NCBI GenBank assembly: GCA_965279255.1
Contig: OZ257146.1
Span: forward strand, 558,001 to 622,000
Source: CAMFLJ01 sp965279255
GTDB taxonomy: Bacteria; Actinomycetota; Acidimicrobiia; Acidimicrobiales; Acidimicrobilacustridaceae
Direction: 5' to 3'
DNA length: 64,000 nucleotides
This document shows positions 9,676 through 18,878 of the stretch, one piece after another. The notes under the pieces were generated by a model that did not search any database, was not told where the DNA came from, and saw nothing but the letters and a program-made list of their open reading frames with translations. The translations under genes were made by a program, and so were the position numbers. Within the stretch, counting starts at the first letter, position 1. Every line of letters starts with the position of its first letter.

Positions 9676-10815
9676 TCAGGCGAGGTTGGCCACGACGTGG
9701 TCGATGCAGGCGGTGAGCGCGGCGACGTCGTCGGGGTCGATCGCCGGGAACAGCGCCACCCGCAGCTGGTTGCGGCCGAGCTTGCGGTAGCTGTCGGTGT
9801 CGACGATGCCGTTGGCCCGCAGCACCTTGCTCACCGTGGGGGCGTCGATCGAGTCGTCGAGGTCGATGGTGGCCACCACGTGGCTGCGCTTGGCCTCGTC
9901 GGCCACGAAGGGCGTGGCGTAGTCGCTCGCTTCGGCCCAGCCGTAGATGATCTCGGCCGAGCGGTCGCTGCGGCCGGCCGCGAAGTGCAGGCCGCCGTTC
10001 TCGTTGACCCACTCGACCTGCTGCACGGCCAGGAACACCGTGGCCAGCGCCGGCGTGTTGTAGGTCTGGTCCTTGCGGGAGTTGTCGAGCGCCGTGGTGA
10101 GGCTGAGCGACTCCGGGATCCAGCGGTCGGAGGCACCGATGCGCTCGATGCGCTCGATGGCGGCGGGCGACACGGCGGCCAGCCAGAGCCCGCCGTCGGA
10201 GGCGAGGCACTTCTGGGGGGCGAAGTAGTAGACGTCGGTCTGGGCCGGGTCGAAGCGCAGGCCGCCGGCGGCGGAGGTGGCGTCGACCAGCACGAGCTGG
10301 CCGTCGGTGGCGCCCTCGGGGCGGCGCAGCTGCATCGAGACACCCGTGGAGGTCTCGTTGTGGGTGAGGGCGTAGACGTCGACGTCGGGGTCGGCGGTGA
10401 CGTCGGGGTGGGTGCCGGGATCGCTCTTCACGACCACCGGGTCGCCGAGGAACGGGGCGGCGGCCGATGCCGAGGCGAACTTCGACGAGAACTCACCGAA
10501 GCTGGCGTGCAGCGAGCGGTTCTCGATGAGGCCGAAGGTGGCGATGTCCCAGAACACCGTGGACCCGCCGTTGCCGAGCATGATCTCGTAGCCGTCGGGG
10601 ACGGCGAACATCTCGGCCAGGCCGTTGCGGAGGCGGCTGACCATGAAGCGCACAGGCTCCTGGCGGTGGCTCGTGCCCATGTAGGAGGGCTCGGCGGCCA
10701 GGGCGGCGACGGCCTCGCGGCGGACCTTCGAGGGCCCGCAGCCGAACCGGCCGTCGGCGGGCAGGAGGTCGGCGGGGATGGTGATCTGGGGGGTGGTGGC
10801 ACTCACGGGCCCCAT
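9676..10815 (-). CDS. serC: Phosphoserine aminotransferase
   Basis: 379 residues, the length of the actinobacterial SerC type. The class V aminotransferase converts 3-phosphohydroxypyruvate to phosphoserine. Diagnostic features are FGCGPSKVR near the N-terminus, the MGTSHRQEP block, and the PLP lysine region YYFAPQKCLASDGG. The start is ATG 10815; a GTG three codons later (10806) is an alternative. serA lies 4.5 kb away, so the serine pathway is clustered but not in one operon. Confidence 0.94.
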   Translation of the reverse strand: MGPVSATTPQITIPADLLPADGRFGCGPSKVRREAVAALAAEPSYMGTSHRQEPVRFMVSRLRNGLAEMFAVPDGYEIMLGNGGSTVFWDIATFGLIENRSLHASFGEFSSKFASASAAAPFLGDPVVVKSDPGTHPDVTADPDVDVYALTHNETSTGVSMQLRRPEGATDGQLVLVDATSAAGGLRFDPAQTDVYYFAPQKCLASDGGLWLAAVSPAAIERIERIGASDRWIPESLSLTTALDNSRKDQTYNTPALATVFLAVQQVEWVNENGGLHFAAGRSDRSAEIIYGWAEASDYATPFVADEAKRSHVVATIDLDDSIDAPTVSKVLRANGIVDTDSYRKLGRNQLRVALFPAIDPDDVAALTACIDHVVANLA

Positions 10816-10953
10816 CGTCCCACCCCGGGCCCGGCCCCACGAAACGCGTTGGCCGGCCGCTGCGACCTGCGCAACGCGCTTCGGGGGTCCGGCAGGGGTC
10901 GGGTAGCGTCGGGGTGCCCCCCCGCACCCGATCCCACGAGGAAGCACCCTGCC

Positions 10954-12159
10954 ATGGCCCTGGAGCGCCTCTCCCGCCGCGTCGCCGCCATCACCGAGTC
11001 GGCCACCCTTGCCGTCGATGCCCGCGCCAAGGCCCTGAAGGCGGCCGGCGAGCCCGTCATCGGCTTCGGCGCCGGCGAGCCCGACTTCCCGACCCCGGCC
11101 CACGTGGTCGAGGCCGCCATCGCCGCCTGCTCCGATCCCAAGAACCACCGCTACACCCCGGCCGGGGGCCTCCCCGAGCTGAAGGCGGCCGTGGTCGCCA
11201 AGACCCAGCGCGACTCCGGGGTCGAGTTCCTCGCCGGGCAGGTGCTCATCACCAACGGCGGCAAGCACGCCGTCTACAACACCTTCGAGGCCCTGCTGAA
11301 CCCCGGCGACGAGGTCCTTCTGCCGGCGCCGTTCTGGACCACCTACCCCGAGCCCATCGCGCTCGCCGGGGGCACCTCGGTGATCCTGCCGACCGACGTG
11401 GCGTCCGGCTTCCGGGTCACCGTCGAGCAGCTCGAGGCCGCCCGCACGCCCAACACCAAGGCGCTCGTGTTCGTGTCGCCCTCGAACCCGACCGGTGCGG
11501 TCTACCCGGCCGACGAGGTCAAGGCCATCGGCGAGTGGGCCCTCGAGCACGGCATCTGGGTCATCACCGACGAGATCTACGAGCACCTCGTCTTCGGTGA
11601 CAACGCCTTCACGTCGATCCTGGCCCAGGTCCCGGAGCTGGCCGACACCTGCGTCGTGCTCAACGGCGTGGCCAAGACCTACGCCATGACCGGTTGGCGG
11701 GTCGGCTGGATGATCGGGCCCTCCGACGTCATCAAGGCCGCCACCAACCTGCAGTCGCACTCCACGTCGAACGTCGCCAACGTGTCCCAGCGCGCCGCGC
11801 TCGCGGCGGTCGCCGGCAGCCTCGACTGCGTCGACGAGATGCGGGTGGCCTTCGCCCGTCGGGCCACGCTCATCCACGGGCTGCTCAACGACATCCCCGG
11901 CGTCACCGCCATGGTGCCGCAGGGCGCGTTCTACGCGTTCCCGTCGTTCGAGGGCGTGCTGGGCAAGACCATCGAGGGGCACACGCCCACCGACACCCTC
12001 CAGCTCTCCGAGCTCATCCTCGACAAGGCCAAGGTCGCCATCGTGCCCGGCGAGGCGTTCGCCGCGCCCGGCTACGCCCGCATCTCCTTCGCCGTCTCCG
12101 ACGACGACATCACCGAGGGCATCGGCCGCATCGCCGAGCTGCTGGCCAAGGCCGAGTAG
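10954..12159 (+). CDS. Class I aminotransferase (aspartate aminotransferase type)
   Basis: 401 residues, fold type I PLP enzyme of the aspartate aminotransferase Ib subgroup. Visible motifs are GFGAGEPDFPTP (substrate arm), the Asn of SPSNPTGAV, ITDEIYEHLVF, and the PLP lysine in NGVAKTYAMTGWRVGW. It probably interconverts aspartate/oxaloacetate with glutamate/2-oxoglutarate. Divergent from serC; the 138-bp gap holds an imperfect inverted repeat (around 10840 and 10870) and a possible -10 (TAGCGT). Confidence 0.9.
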   Translation: MALERLSRRVAAITESATLAVDARAKALKAAGEPVIGFGAGEPDFPTPAHVVEAAIAACSDPKNHRYTPAGGLPELKAAVVAKTQRDSGVEFLAGQVLITNGGKHAVYNTFEALLNPGDEVLLPAPFWTTYPEPIALAGGTSVILPTDVASGFRVTVEQLEAARTPNTKALVFVSPSNPTGAVYPADEVKAIGEWALEHGIWVITDEIYEHLVFGDNAFTSILAQVPELADTCVVLNGVAKTYAMTGWRVGWMIGPSDVIKAATNLQSHSTSNVANVSQRAALAAVAGSLDCVDEMRVAFARRATLIHGLLNDIPGVTAMVPQGAFYAFPSFEGVLGKTIEGHTPTDTLQLSELILDKAKVAIVPGEAFAAPGYARISFAVSDDDITEGIGRIAELLAKAE

Positions 12160-12164
12160 TCGGC

Positions 12165-13043
12165 GTGGGCTGGTTCGAGCAGCGGGCCGGCCTGGAGGGC
12201 ACCGTCGCCCTCGTCACCGGCGGCGCCGGTGGGCTCGGCCGGGCCGTCGTCTCCGACCTGGCCGCCAACGGCGTGCGCGTCGCGGTCGTCGACATCGACC
12301 CCGAGGCCGTCGACGCCCTGCGCTCCGAGCTCGACACCGACGGCCGCGACTCGATCATCACCGTCGGCGACGCCCGCGACCCCGACGTCCTCGAGGCCCT
12401 CTTCACGGCCGCCGACGAGCGGTGGGGCCGGCTCGACACGCTGGTGAACGTGGTGGGAGGCACCTTCATGGCGCCCTTCGCCGACACGTCGCCCCGGGCC
12501 TGGGACGCGCTGCTGCGCACGAACCTCACCCACGTGTTGCACGCCTGCTCGCTCGCCATCCCCCGCATGAAGGCCGGTGGTCGGGGCGGCAGCATCGTCA
12601 CCGTCACCACCATCGAGGCCCACCGGGCGGCACCCGGGTTCGCGGTGTACTCCGCGGCCAAGGGCGCCGTCGAGCAGTTCAGCCGCACGCTGGCCGTCGA
12701 GCTGGCCCCCGACCGCATCCGGGTGAACACCGTCGCTCCCGACATCACGCCCACCCCCAACATGGACGCCATCGGCGGTGACGCCATGGCCGCGCTGAAG
12801 CACCCGGTCGGCACCGCTCTCGCCGTGCCGATGGGCCGCCTCGGCGACCCGGCCGACATCTCCGGCCCGGTGGTGTTCCTGGCCTCGGGGCTGTCGTCGT
12901 ACATCACCGGCACCACCCTGCACCCCGACGGCGGCACCTTCGCCTCGTCCGGGTGGTTCAACTGGCCCGGCTCCGGCTGGGCCAACTACGCCCCGCTCCC
13001 GGTCGTGGAGCGGCTCGCCGCCGATCAGGAGCCCACCGAATGA
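12165..13043 (+). CDS. SDR-family oxidoreductase
   Basis: 292 residues from a GTG at 12165, five bases after the preceding stop. The TGGAGGLGRA cofactor motif, catalytic YSAAKGAVEQ and a full C-terminal substrate loop are present. The family tail is extended by an aromatic segment (SSGWFNWPGSGWANYAP). Substrate unknown. It overlaps the following peptidase gene by ATGA, so translation is coupled. Confidence 0.86.
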   Translation: MGWFEQRAGLEGTVALVTGGAGGLGRAVVSDLAANGVRVAVVDIDPEAVDALRSELDTDGRDSIITVGDARDPDVLEALFTAADERWGRLDTLVNVVGGTFMAPFADTSPRAWDALLRTNLTHVLHACSLAIPRMKAGGRGGSIVTVTTIEAHRAAPGFAVYSAAKGAVEQFSRTLAVELAPDRIRVNTVAPDITPTPNMDAIGGDAMAALKHPVGTALAVPMGRLGDPADISGPVVFLASGLSSYITGTTLHPDGGTFASSGWFNWPGSGWANYAPLPVVERLAADQEPTE

Positions 13044-15076
13044 CCGAGCGTCCGTACGGCAGCTGGCCGTCGCCCATCACCGCCGAGCTCATCGTGGCCA
13101 AGAGCGTCTCGATCGGCGAGGCCGCCGTGGGACTGGTCGACGTGTGGTGGGCCGAGGCCCGGCCGGAGGAGGGTGGCCGCGTCCAGATCGTGCGCCACCG
13201 ACCCGGCGGCGAGCGGGTCGACGTGCTCCCCGAGGGGTTCGCCGCCCGCACCCGGGTGCACGAGTACGGCGGCGGGGCCTGGTGCCTCCACCAGGCCGAC
13301 CTCGTGTTCTCCAACTGGACCGACCAGCGCCTCTGGCGCCTCGACGCCGGCGCCGACCACCCCTTCCCGCTCACGCCCGAGCCCTCCCACGACCACGGCG
13401 ACCGCTACGCCGACGGCCGCTTCACCGCTGATTCCCACTGGGTGATCTGTGTGCGTGAGCGCCATCCCGAGGGCGATGGTGAGCCGGTGAACGAGCTGGT
13501 GGCCGTCTACTCCCGCCCCCGCGACGAGATCGACGAGCCCGTCGTGCTGGTGTCCGGCCCCGACTTCGTGGCCGCGCCTCGTGTGAGCCCCGACGGCCGT
13601 CACCTGGCCTGGTTCCAGTGGCACCACCCCGACATGCCCTGGGACGGCACCGAGCTCCACGTCGCCGCGCTCCACACCGCCCCCGACGGCGAGCGCGTGA
13701 TCTCCATCGGTCCGTCGGTCGTGGTCGCCGGTGGCCGCGACGAATCAGTCACCCAACCGGAGTGGACCTCCGAGGGCGACCTGCTCTTCGTCTCCGACCG
13801 CGACGACTGGTGGAACCTCTACCGCCTCGACGCCGCCGCGGTCGACGCGGCGATCGCCGCCGGCCCCTCCGGCACGGCCCCCGACGCCGTGGCCGTCGCG
13901 CCCATCGAGGCCGAGATCGGTGTGCCCCACTGGGTCTTCGACCAGTCGCGATACGCCGTGCTCGGCGACGGCCGCATCCTCGTCGCCTACGCCAGGGACG
14001 GCCTCGACCACCTCGGGGTCGTGCCCGTCGGCGGGGGAGAGGTCGTGCCGGTGCGCTCGCCGTTCACCGCCCTCTCGTCGCTGCGGCCCTTCGGCAACGG
14101 GGCCGTGCTGGTCGGCGCGTCGCCGACCACCGAGTCCGTCGTCGCCGTCATCGACGTGCCGATGACCCCTGGCCCCGACGGCACCATCGAGGCCGAGATC
14201 GGCGTCGTGCGCCCGCCGCGCGACCTCGGCATCGACCCCGAGTGGTTCTCGGCGCCCGAGCCGATCCGGTTCGCCACCACCGGCGACCGCTTCGCCCACG
14301 CCCTCTTCTACCCGCCGACCCACCCCGACCACGTCGGCCCGGCCGACGAGGCTGCGCCGCTCATCGTGCTCAGCCACGGTGGGCCCACCTCGGCGGCCCG
14401 GCCCCAGCTCAACCTGGCCGTCCAGTTCTGGACCTCCCGGGGCTTCGGTGTGGTCGACGTGAACTACGGCGGCTCCACCGGCTTCGGTCGCAGCTACCGC
14501 CGCCGGCTCATCGGCGAGTGGGGCATCGTCGACGTCGACGACTGCGTGGCCGCCACCCGCCTGCTCGTCGACCGGGGCGACGCCGACCGCGACCGCCTCA
14601 TCATCCGCGGCGGCAGCGCCGGCGGGTTCACCACCCTCTCGGCGCTCGCGTTCCGCGAGGTGTTCGCCGCCGGGTGCAGCCTCTACGGCGTCGCCGACCT
14701 CGAGGCCCTGGCCAAGGACACCCACAAGTTCGAGGCCCGCTACCTCGACTCGCTCGTCGGCCCCTACCCCGAGCGCCGTGACCTCTACGTCGAGCGCTCG
14801 CCGATCCACAACACCGACGAGCTCGACTGCCCGATCATCCTGTTGCAGGGTGCGGAGGACGTCGTCGTGCCGCCGAGCCAGACCGAGGCCATGGTCGAGG
14901 CCCTGGAGGCCAACGGGCTGGCCTACGCCTACCTGCTGTTCGAGGGCGAGCAGCACGGTTTCCGCCAGGCCGCCAACATCCGCCGGGCGCTCGAGGCCGA
15001 GGCGTACTTCTACAGCCAGGTCTTCGGGTTCGAGCTCGCCGACGAGGTCGAACCGGTCGACATCGTCAACCTCTGA
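13040..15076 (+). CDS. S9-family (prolyl oligopeptidase-type) serine peptidase
   Basis: 678 residues. An N-terminal seven-bladed beta-propeller region (about residues 1-400; repeats such as APRVSPDGRHLAWFQW) precedes an alpha/beta-hydrolase domain. The triad is visible as Ser526 (GGSAGGF), Asp607 (GAEDVVVPP) and His639 (GEQHGF). This order and size match acylaminoacyl-peptidase/dipeptidyl-peptidase-like cytosolic enzymes; no signal peptide is present. It starts inside the SDR stop (ATGA). Confidence 0.92.
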   Translation: MTERPYGSWPSPITAELIVAKSVSIGEAAVGLVDVWWAEARPEEGGRVQIVRHRPGGERVDVLPEGFAARTRVHEYGGGAWCLHQADLVFSNWTDQRLWRLDAGADHPFPLTPEPSHDHGDRYADGRFTADSHWVICVRERHPEGDGEPVNELVAVYSRPRDEIDEPVVLVSGPDFVAAPRVSPDGRHLAWFQWHHPDMPWDGTELHVAALHTAPDGERVISIGPSVVVAGGRDESVTQPEWTSEGDLLFVSDRDDWWNLYRLDAAAVDAAIAAGPSGTAPDAVAVAPIEAEIGVPHWVFDQSRYAVLGDGRILVAYARDGLDHLGVVPVGGGEVVPVRSPFTALSSLRPFGNGAVLVGASPTTESVVAVIDVPMTPGPDGTIEAEIGVVRPPRDLGIDPEWFSAPEPIRFATTGDRFAHALFYPPTHPDHVGPADEAAPLIVLSHGGPTSAARPQLNLAVQFWTSRGFGVVDVNYGGSTGFGRSYRRRLIGEWGIVDVDDCVAATRLLVDRGDADRDRLIIRGGSAGGFTTLSALAFREVFAAGCSLYGVADLEALAKDTHKFEARYLDSLVGPYPERRDLYVERSPIHNTDELDCPIILLQGAEDVVVPPSQTEAMVEALEANGLAYAYLLFEGEQHGFRQAANIRRALEAEAYFYSQVFGFELADEVEPVDIVNL

Positions 15077-15136
15077 CGGCATCCTGGAGGGCGGCCGACC
15101 TCAAGCGGCCGGGTGCAGGAGCCGAAACCAGTAGCG

Positions 15137-15301
15137 ATGCCGGGAACCAACGAACGACGCAGCATCGTCGACGACGACGGGTGGGAGCCCATGAAGCCGG
15201 AGCGCGCCCCGTTGCGCCCTCTGCTCATCGGGTTCGCCATCGCCCTGGTCGCGGTCCCGCTGCTCGCGTTCCTCGCCACCTACCTGCTGCTGTCGCGGTG
15301 A
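15137..15301 (+). CDS. Small single-pass membrane protein, unknown
   Basis: 54 residues from the ATG at 15137, or 62 from an in-frame GTG at 15113; AGGAG at 15117 sits rather far from the former. A charged N-terminal half (RRSIVDDDGWEPMKPERAP) is followed by one hydrophobic helix of about 22 residues ending LLLSR. No family recognised. It lies between the S9 peptidase and serA on the same strand. Confidence 0.5.
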   Translation: MPGTNERRSIVDDDGWEPMKPERAPLRPLLIGFAIALVAVPLLAFLATYLLLSR

Positions 15302-15374
15302 TCGGTCACATCGGGGCCTGAGCGGCCCAACCGGTTGGCGGCACCGGGCCTGTCCGAACGAGGATTGACGCCCT

Positions 15375-16931
15375 ATGGCCCGCATCCTGGTGACCGAACC
15401 CATCGCAGACGGCGGTCTCGACCGCCTCCGAGACGCAGGGCACATCGTCGACGTGCAGGAGGGGCTCAGCCCCGCCGAGCTGCTCGAGGCGATCAAGGGC
15501 GCCCACGCGCTCATCATCCGCTCCGCCACCGACGTCACCGCCGAGGTCCTCGCCGCCGGCACCGACCTCGTCGTCGTCGGGCGGGCCGGCATCGGCCTCG
15601 ACAACGTCGACACCGTCGCCGCCACCGACCGTGGCGTCATGGTCGTCAACGCCCCGCAGTCGAACATCCTCTCGGCGGCCGAGCACACCATGGCCCTGCT
15701 GCTGGCCCAGGCCCGCAACGTGCCCCAGGCCGACGCCGCCCTGAAGGCCGGTCGGTGGGAGCGCAGCCGCTGGACCGGTGTCGAGCTGGCCGACAAGACC
15801 TTCGGCGTCATCGGCCTCGGCCGCATCGGCAAGCTGGTCGCCCAGCGGGCCATGGCCTTCGGCATGAAGGTCGTCGCCTACGACCCGTTCGTCTCCGACG
15901 AGATGGCCCGCCGGATGAACATCGAGCTCCTCGACCTCGAGTCGCTGCTCGCCACCTCGGACTTCGTCACCATCCACGTGGCCAAGACCCCCGAGACCAT
16001 CGGGCTCATCAACGCCGAGCGCCTGGCCAAGGCCAAGAAGGGCATCCGCATCATCAACGTCGCCCGCGGCGGCATCGTGGTCGAGGCCGATCTGGCCGAG
16101 GCGATCCGGAGCGGCCACGTCGGCGGCGCCGCCCTCGACGTGTTCGACAAGGAGCCCACCACCGAGTCGCCGCTGTTCTCGCTGCCCGAGGTCGTGGTCA
16201 CCCCCCACCTCGGCGCCAGCACCCACGAGGCCCAGGACAAGGCCGGCGACACCATCGCCGAGATGGTGGGCCTCGCCCTCGCGGGCGAGTTCGTGCCCTT
16301 CGCCGTCAACGTCAACGCCGCCGAGGCCAGCGAGACCGTGCGCCCGTTCCTCTCGCTCGCCGAGCGCCTCGGCTCGCTGTTCGCCGGGCTGGCCGGCTCG
16401 GTGTCGTCGCTCGAGATCGCCTACGAGGGCGAGATCGGCGGCTACGACACCCGCATCCTCACGCTCTCGCTGCTCAAGGGCTTCTTCGGCCGCATCAGCG
16501 ACGACCCGGTGTCCTACGTGAACGCCCCGAAGATGGCCGACGAGCGCGGCATCACCGTCACCGAGACCACCACCACCACGTCGCACCACTTCGTGAACCT
16601 CGTCACCGTGCGGGGTGGGGGCCACAACCTGGCCGGCACCCTGGTCGGCCTCGACGGCGAGGCCCGCCTGGTCACCGTCGACGACCACCGCGTCGACGTG
16701 CCCCCCGCGAGCCACATGCTCGTGGTCCGCAACGACGACCGCCCCGGCATGATCGGCAAGGTCGGCACCATCGTCGGCGAGGCCGGCGTGAACATCGCGG
16801 ACATGGACGTCGGCCAGGCCGCCAGCGGCGCCTCGGCGATGATGGTCCTGGCCACCGCCGAAGAGGTGCCGTCCGAGGTCGCCGCCACCCTGCGGGCCGT
16901 CGAGGGCATCACCTCCGTCGACACCCTCTGA
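15375..16931 (+). CDS. serA: D-3-phosphoglycerate dehydrogenase
   Basis: 518 residues, the long type-I form. It oxidises 3-phosphoglycerate to 3-phosphohydroxypyruvate in the first step of serine synthesis. Domains in order: the catalytic/NAD-binding domain with GLGRIGKLVAQR (about residue 145), the catalytic Arg in NVARGGIV, Glu in DVFDKEP and His in TPHLGAST; an intervening (ASB) domain at about 320-440; and a C-terminal ACT domain (MLVVRNDDRPGMIGKVG), the serine-feedback module. Confidence 0.95.
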   Translation: MARILVTEPIADGGLDRLRDAGHIVDVQEGLSPAELLEAIKGAHALIIRSATDVTAEVLAAGTDLVVVGRAGIGLDNVDTVAATDRGVMVVNAPQSNILSAAEHTMALLLAQARNVPQADAALKAGRWERSRWTGVELADKTFGVIGLGRIGKLVAQRAMAFGMKVVAYDPFVSDEMARRMNIELLDLESLLATSDFVTIHVAKTPETIGLINAERLAKAKKGIRIINVARGGIVVEADLAEAIRSGHVGGAALDVFDKEPTTESPLFSLPEVVVTPHLGASTHEAQDKAGDTIAEMVGLALAGEFVPFAVNVNAAEASETVRPFLSLAERLGSLFAGLAGSVSSLEIAYEGEIGGYDTRILTLSLLKGFFGRISDDPVSYVNAPKMADERGITVTETTTTTSHHFVNLVTVRGGGHNLAGTLVGLDGEARLVTVDDHRVDVPPASHMLVVRNDDRPGMIGKVGTIVGEAGVNIADMDVGQAASGASAMMVLATAEEVPSEVAATLRAVEGITSVDTL

Positions 16932-16960
16932 GGCCGGCGAGCCCTCGACGACCGATCGGG

Positions 16961-16989
16961 TTGACGTTTCCAGGGACACTCGGCACACT
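16961..16989 (+). promoter_or_regulatory. Promoter of the leuA leader transcript
   Basis: TTGACG (16961-16966), a 17-base spacer, then CACACT (16984-16989). The leader ATG begins seven bases after the -10, so transcription probably starts at or next to that ATG and the leader peptide is read from a leaderless end. The leuA2 leader has the same layout. Confidence 0.7.
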
Positions 16990-16996
16990 GACGCCC

Positions 16997-17038
16997 ATGC
17001 GTTCTGTCGCCACCTCTCTGGAGCTTCTCCTTAGCTAG
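16997..17038 (+). CDS. Leucine leader peptide of leuA (MRSVATSLELLLS)
   Basis: A 13-residue ORF ends with Leu-Glu-Leu-Leu-Leu-Ser and a TAG stop. Three of its four Leu codons avoid CTG (CTT, CTC, CTT), and CTT is rare in genes here. It has the same length and the same MRS start as the leader before leuA2. Stalling at these codons during leucine shortage should control the attenuator immediately downstream. Too short for ordinary gene finding. Confidence 0.82.
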   Translation: MRSVATSLELLLS

Positions 17039-17039
17039 G

Positions 17040-17107
17040 GCGAGTGCCTCCATACCGGTGCTCGTCGACCTCCTGTGCCCCCGGGCCAGGAGGTTTCGTC
17101 GTTTTCC
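17040..17107 (+). promoter_or_regulatory. Leucine attenuator of leuA
   Basis: A hairpin begins right after the leader stop (CGAGTGCC pairing with GGTGCTCG at 17041-17064). A terminator follows with stem ACCTCCTG / CAGGAGGT (17068-17075 and 17087-17094) and TTTCGTCGTTTT. CCTCC at 17047-17051 duplicates the terminator's left arm and could pair with its GGAGG instead, giving an antiterminator. The pairing scheme is inference; the repeats are seen directly. Confidence 0.75.
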
Positions 17108-17191
17108 GGCCCTGGTGCCTTCCGCACCACCGCACTCGTCCCACCGCTTCGCAGGAGACCCGCTCGACCTCGCCTCGGAAAGGCACCCCTC

Positions 17192-18799
17192 ATGGACACC
17201 GCACCCACCCCCGACACCACCACGTCGGCCGGCACCGACGCCGACCGGCTGATCATCTTCGACACCACCCTGCGCGACGGTGAGCAGTCGCCGGGCATCT
17301 CCCTCGACCAGGGCGAGAAGCTGGAGATCGCCGAGCAGCTGGCCCGCCTGGGCGTCGACGTGATCGAGGCCGGCTTCCCGATCGCCAGCCAGGGTGACTT
17401 CGAGTCGGTCCAGGCCATCGCCAAGGGCGTCTCGGGCCCCATCATCTGTGGCCTCTCCCGCACCGCGGCCGGCGACGTCGACCGCTGCTGGGAGGCCATC
17501 GAGCCCGCCGCTCGGCGCCGCATCCACGTGTTCATCGCCACCAGCGAGACGCACATGAAGCACAAGCTGCGCATGACCCCCGACCAGGTGAAGGCCGAGG
17601 CCGCCGCCGGGGTCGCCCGGGCCCGCGGCTACACCGAGGACGTCGAGTTCTCGCCGGAGGACGCCTCCCGCTCCGACTTCGAGTTCATGTGCGAGGTCCT
17701 GCAGATCGCGGTCGACAACGGCGCCACCACGCTGAACATCCCCGACACCGTGGGCTTCGGCATCCCCGAGGAGTACGCCAAGCGGCTGCACGACGTGCGC
17801 TCCCGCGTCAGCGGCGACTACGTCATCTCCAGCCACTGCCACAACGACCTGGGCCTGGCCGTCGCCAACTCCCTGGCCGCGATGCACAGCGGCGCCCGCC
17901 AGATCGAGTGCGCCATCAACGGCCTGGGCGAGCGCGCCGGCAACGCCGCGCTCGAGGAGGTCGTCATGGCCGTGCGCACCCGCGCCGACTACTACGGCGG
18001 CATCGACTGCGGCATCCGCTCCGAGGAGCTGGCCCGCACCAGCCGCCTGGTGAGCCGGCTCACCGGGTACCCGGTCCAGTACAACAAGGCCGTCGTGGGC
18101 CGTAACGCCTTCGCCCACGAGTCGGGCATCCACCAGCACGGCGTGCTGAACGAGCGCAGCACCTACGAGATCATGGATCCCGCGGCCGTGGGCCAGGGCG
18201 AGTCGAAGATCGTCCTCGGCAAGCACTCCGGCCGCCACGCCTTCGCCGACACCCTGAAGAAGATGGGCTACGACCTGCACGGCGACGCCCTGAACCAGGT
18301 CTTCACCCGCTTCAAGGAGCTGGCCGACCGCAAGGTCGAGCTGAGCGACGCCGACCTGGAGGCGCTGGTCGCCGAGGAGATGGGCGACACCGTCCGCTAC
18401 CGGTTCCAGCTGGTGTCGGTCGAGTGCCAGGGCGGCTCCAACACCACCCCGAAGGCCACGGTCGTGCTCGACCACGAGGGTGAGCAGCTCACCGCCACCG
18501 CCGAGGGCGACGGCATGGTCGACGCCGCGTGCAAGGCCATCAAGCAGGCGACCGGCATCGACGGCACCCTCACCGACTACACCGTCACGTCGGTCACCGG
18601 CGGTGTCGACGCCCTCGCCGACGTCGCCCTGCGCTTCGAGGTCGACGGCCTGGGCATGCCCGGTCGTGGGCTCTCCACCGACGTGGTCGAGGCCTCGGCC
18701 CGGGCGTTCCTCAACGCCATGAACCGCATCGTGCGCATCCGTGACTCGGGCGAGGACCCCCGCTCCGTCGACCGTCCGGGCTCGCTGAGCCAGCGCTAG
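17192..18799 (+). CDS. leuA: 2-isopropylmalate synthase, short (LeuA type 1)
   Basis: 535 residues, matching the LeuA form common outside actinomycetes. It condenses 2-oxoisovalerate with acetyl-CoA. The DRE-TIM catalytic barrel shows FDTTLRDGEQSPG at about residue 23 and the metal-binding HCHND motif; linker subdomains and the C-terminal LeuA dimer (regulatory) domain follow (about residues 390-520). A second isozyme of the other type (leuA2, 44781) is also present. The 153 bases between leader stop and ATG hold the attenuator. Confidence 0.93.
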   Translation: MDTAPTPDTTTSAGTDADRLIIFDTTLRDGEQSPGISLDQGEKLEIAEQLARLGVDVIEAGFPIASQGDFESVQAIAKGVSGPIICGLSRTAAGDVDRCWEAIEPAARRRIHVFIATSETHMKHKLRMTPDQVKAEAAAGVARARGYTEDVEFSPEDASRSDFEFMCEVLQIAVDNGATTLNIPDTVGFGIPEEYAKRLHDVRSRVSGDYVISSHCHNDLGLAVANSLAAMHSGARQIECAINGLGERAGNAALEEVVMAVRTRADYYGGIDCGIRSEELARTSRLVSRLTGYPVQYNKAVVGRNAFAHESGIHQHGVLNERSTYEIMDPAAVGQGESKIVLGKHSGRHAFADTLKKMGYDLHGDALNQVFTRFKELADRKVELSDADLEALVAEEMGDTVRYRFQLVSVECQGGSNTTPKATVVLDHEGEQLTATAEGDGMVDAACKAIKQATGIDGTLTDYTVTSVTGGVDALADVALRFEVDGLGMPGRGLSTDVVEASARAFLNAMNRIVRIRDSGEDPRSVDRPGSLSQR

Positions 18800-18829
18800 C
18801 CCCGGTCGCCATCGGCGGCTGATCCGACG

Positions 18830-18860
18830 ACGGCCCACCCTTCCGGGGGTGGGCCGTTTC
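18830..18860 (+). terminator. Terminator after leuA
   Basis: An 11-bp perfect stem (ACGGCCCACCC / GGGTGGGCCGT) with a six-base loop is followed by TTC, 30 bases after the leuA stop. Confidence 0.85.
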
Positions 18861-18878
18861 GCGTTACCGTCGCCCGGC

